Program-made: the position numbers and the translations under genes
DNA from: an uncultured Methanobrevibacter sp.
GTDB lineage: Archaea; Methanobacteriota; Methanobacteria; Methanobacteriales; Methanobacteriaceae
Assembly: GCA_900319985.1 (NCBI GenBank)
Contig: ONQL01000078.1
Location: 1 to 5,743, forward strand
Direction of reading: 5' to 3'
DNA length: 5,743 nucleotides
Notes under the pieces: model-generated
Database searches by the model: none
The model's input: the letters and a program-made list of their open reading frames with translations, nothing else
What the model was told of the DNA's origin: nothing
Shown: positions 5,508 to 5,743 of the stretch, one piece after another
How positions within the stretch are numbered: the first letter of the stretch is position 1
How the letters are laid out: every line of letters starts with the position of its first letter

Positions 5508-5743
5508 AGTATTCAAAATCCATAGCTATTGATTTGTAAGCGTTTTGAACAGATTCAATAGCTTCATTTCTATTTTTAAAATAATATAGGTGGCTTTCAC
5601 ACTCACAGTCACTGCATCCAAAGTTTTTTATCCCTTTTGCATTATTTGAAATGTATTGTGATAATTCACATTCTATCTTTTCAGTTGATTCATTGAATAT
5701 TATTTCTTCAATTTCTGATTCTTTTAACAAATAATCAATGTGC
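5497..5743 (-). CDS. Hypothetical protein, C-terminal part (runs off window)
   Basis: At least 81 residues of a minus-strand gene are present, ending at TGA (5499-5497). The frame is still open at the right edge, and the TTG at 5730-5728 has no ribosome-binding site, so the true start is probably outside the window. The visible part is acidic and helical at first (ESEIEEIIFNESTEKIE) and contains a cysteine cluster GCSDCECESH, which could bind metal, then a helix (NRNEAIESVQNAYKS). No transmembrane segment is seen. I do not recognise the family. It points towards the helicase operon, and its last 11 bases overlap the end of the winged-helix gene. Confidence 0.65.
   Translation of the reverse strand, partial: HIDYLLKESEIEEIIFNESTEKIECELSQYISNNAKGIKNFGCSDCECESHLYYFKNRNEAIESVQNAYKSIAMDFEYFKI

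Overview
The window looks like chromosomal DNA from a methanogenic archaeon of the Methanobacteriales, most like Methanobrevibacter. The DNA is AT-rich. Ribosome-binding sites have the GGTGA(T) form complementary to the archaeal 16S 3' end, and candidate TATA boxes are AT-rich. The largest gene is a Ski2-like helicase with the DUF5814-type layout that I associate with methanogens. The genus call rests on this overall look, not on a marker gene.

Layout: (1) Positions 1-167 hold no complete gene. They contain a possible 3' end of an upstream gene, a T8 tract that could be its terminator, and an AT-rich promoter. (2) Positions 180-743 hold three closely spaced, very small proteins (84, 45 and 46 residues). 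Each carries the same CxxC-x10-CxxC zinc ribbon; the last two are easy to miss because of their size. (3) Positions 744-810 are a short intergenic gap with a 20-bp perfect-arm dyad at its left edge and an AT-rich promoter before the helicase. (4) Positions 811-5507 form a three-gene, same-strand operon: an 863-residue SF2 helicase with two cysteine clusters, a 532-residue HerA/FtsK-type ATPase of the DUF853 (YjgR) family, and a 163-residue very basic protein that is probably winged-helix. Both internal junctions have the ribosome-binding site overlapping the previous stop codon, so the three are likely translated together. (5) Positions 5497-5743 hold the 3' part of a minus-strand gene running off the window. 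Its end overlaps the end of the operon by 11 bp.

How they may work together: a helicase and a HerA-type hexameric motor both use ATP to move along nucleic acid, and the small basic third protein could be a DNA/RNA-binding partner. Tight coupling suggests one process, but nothing in the sequence says whether this is repair, DNA transfer, RNA metabolism or defence. The zinc-ribbon trio is a separate transcription unit as far as can be seen. No rRNA, tRNA, CRISPR array, insertion sequence or toxin-antitoxin pair was recognised.
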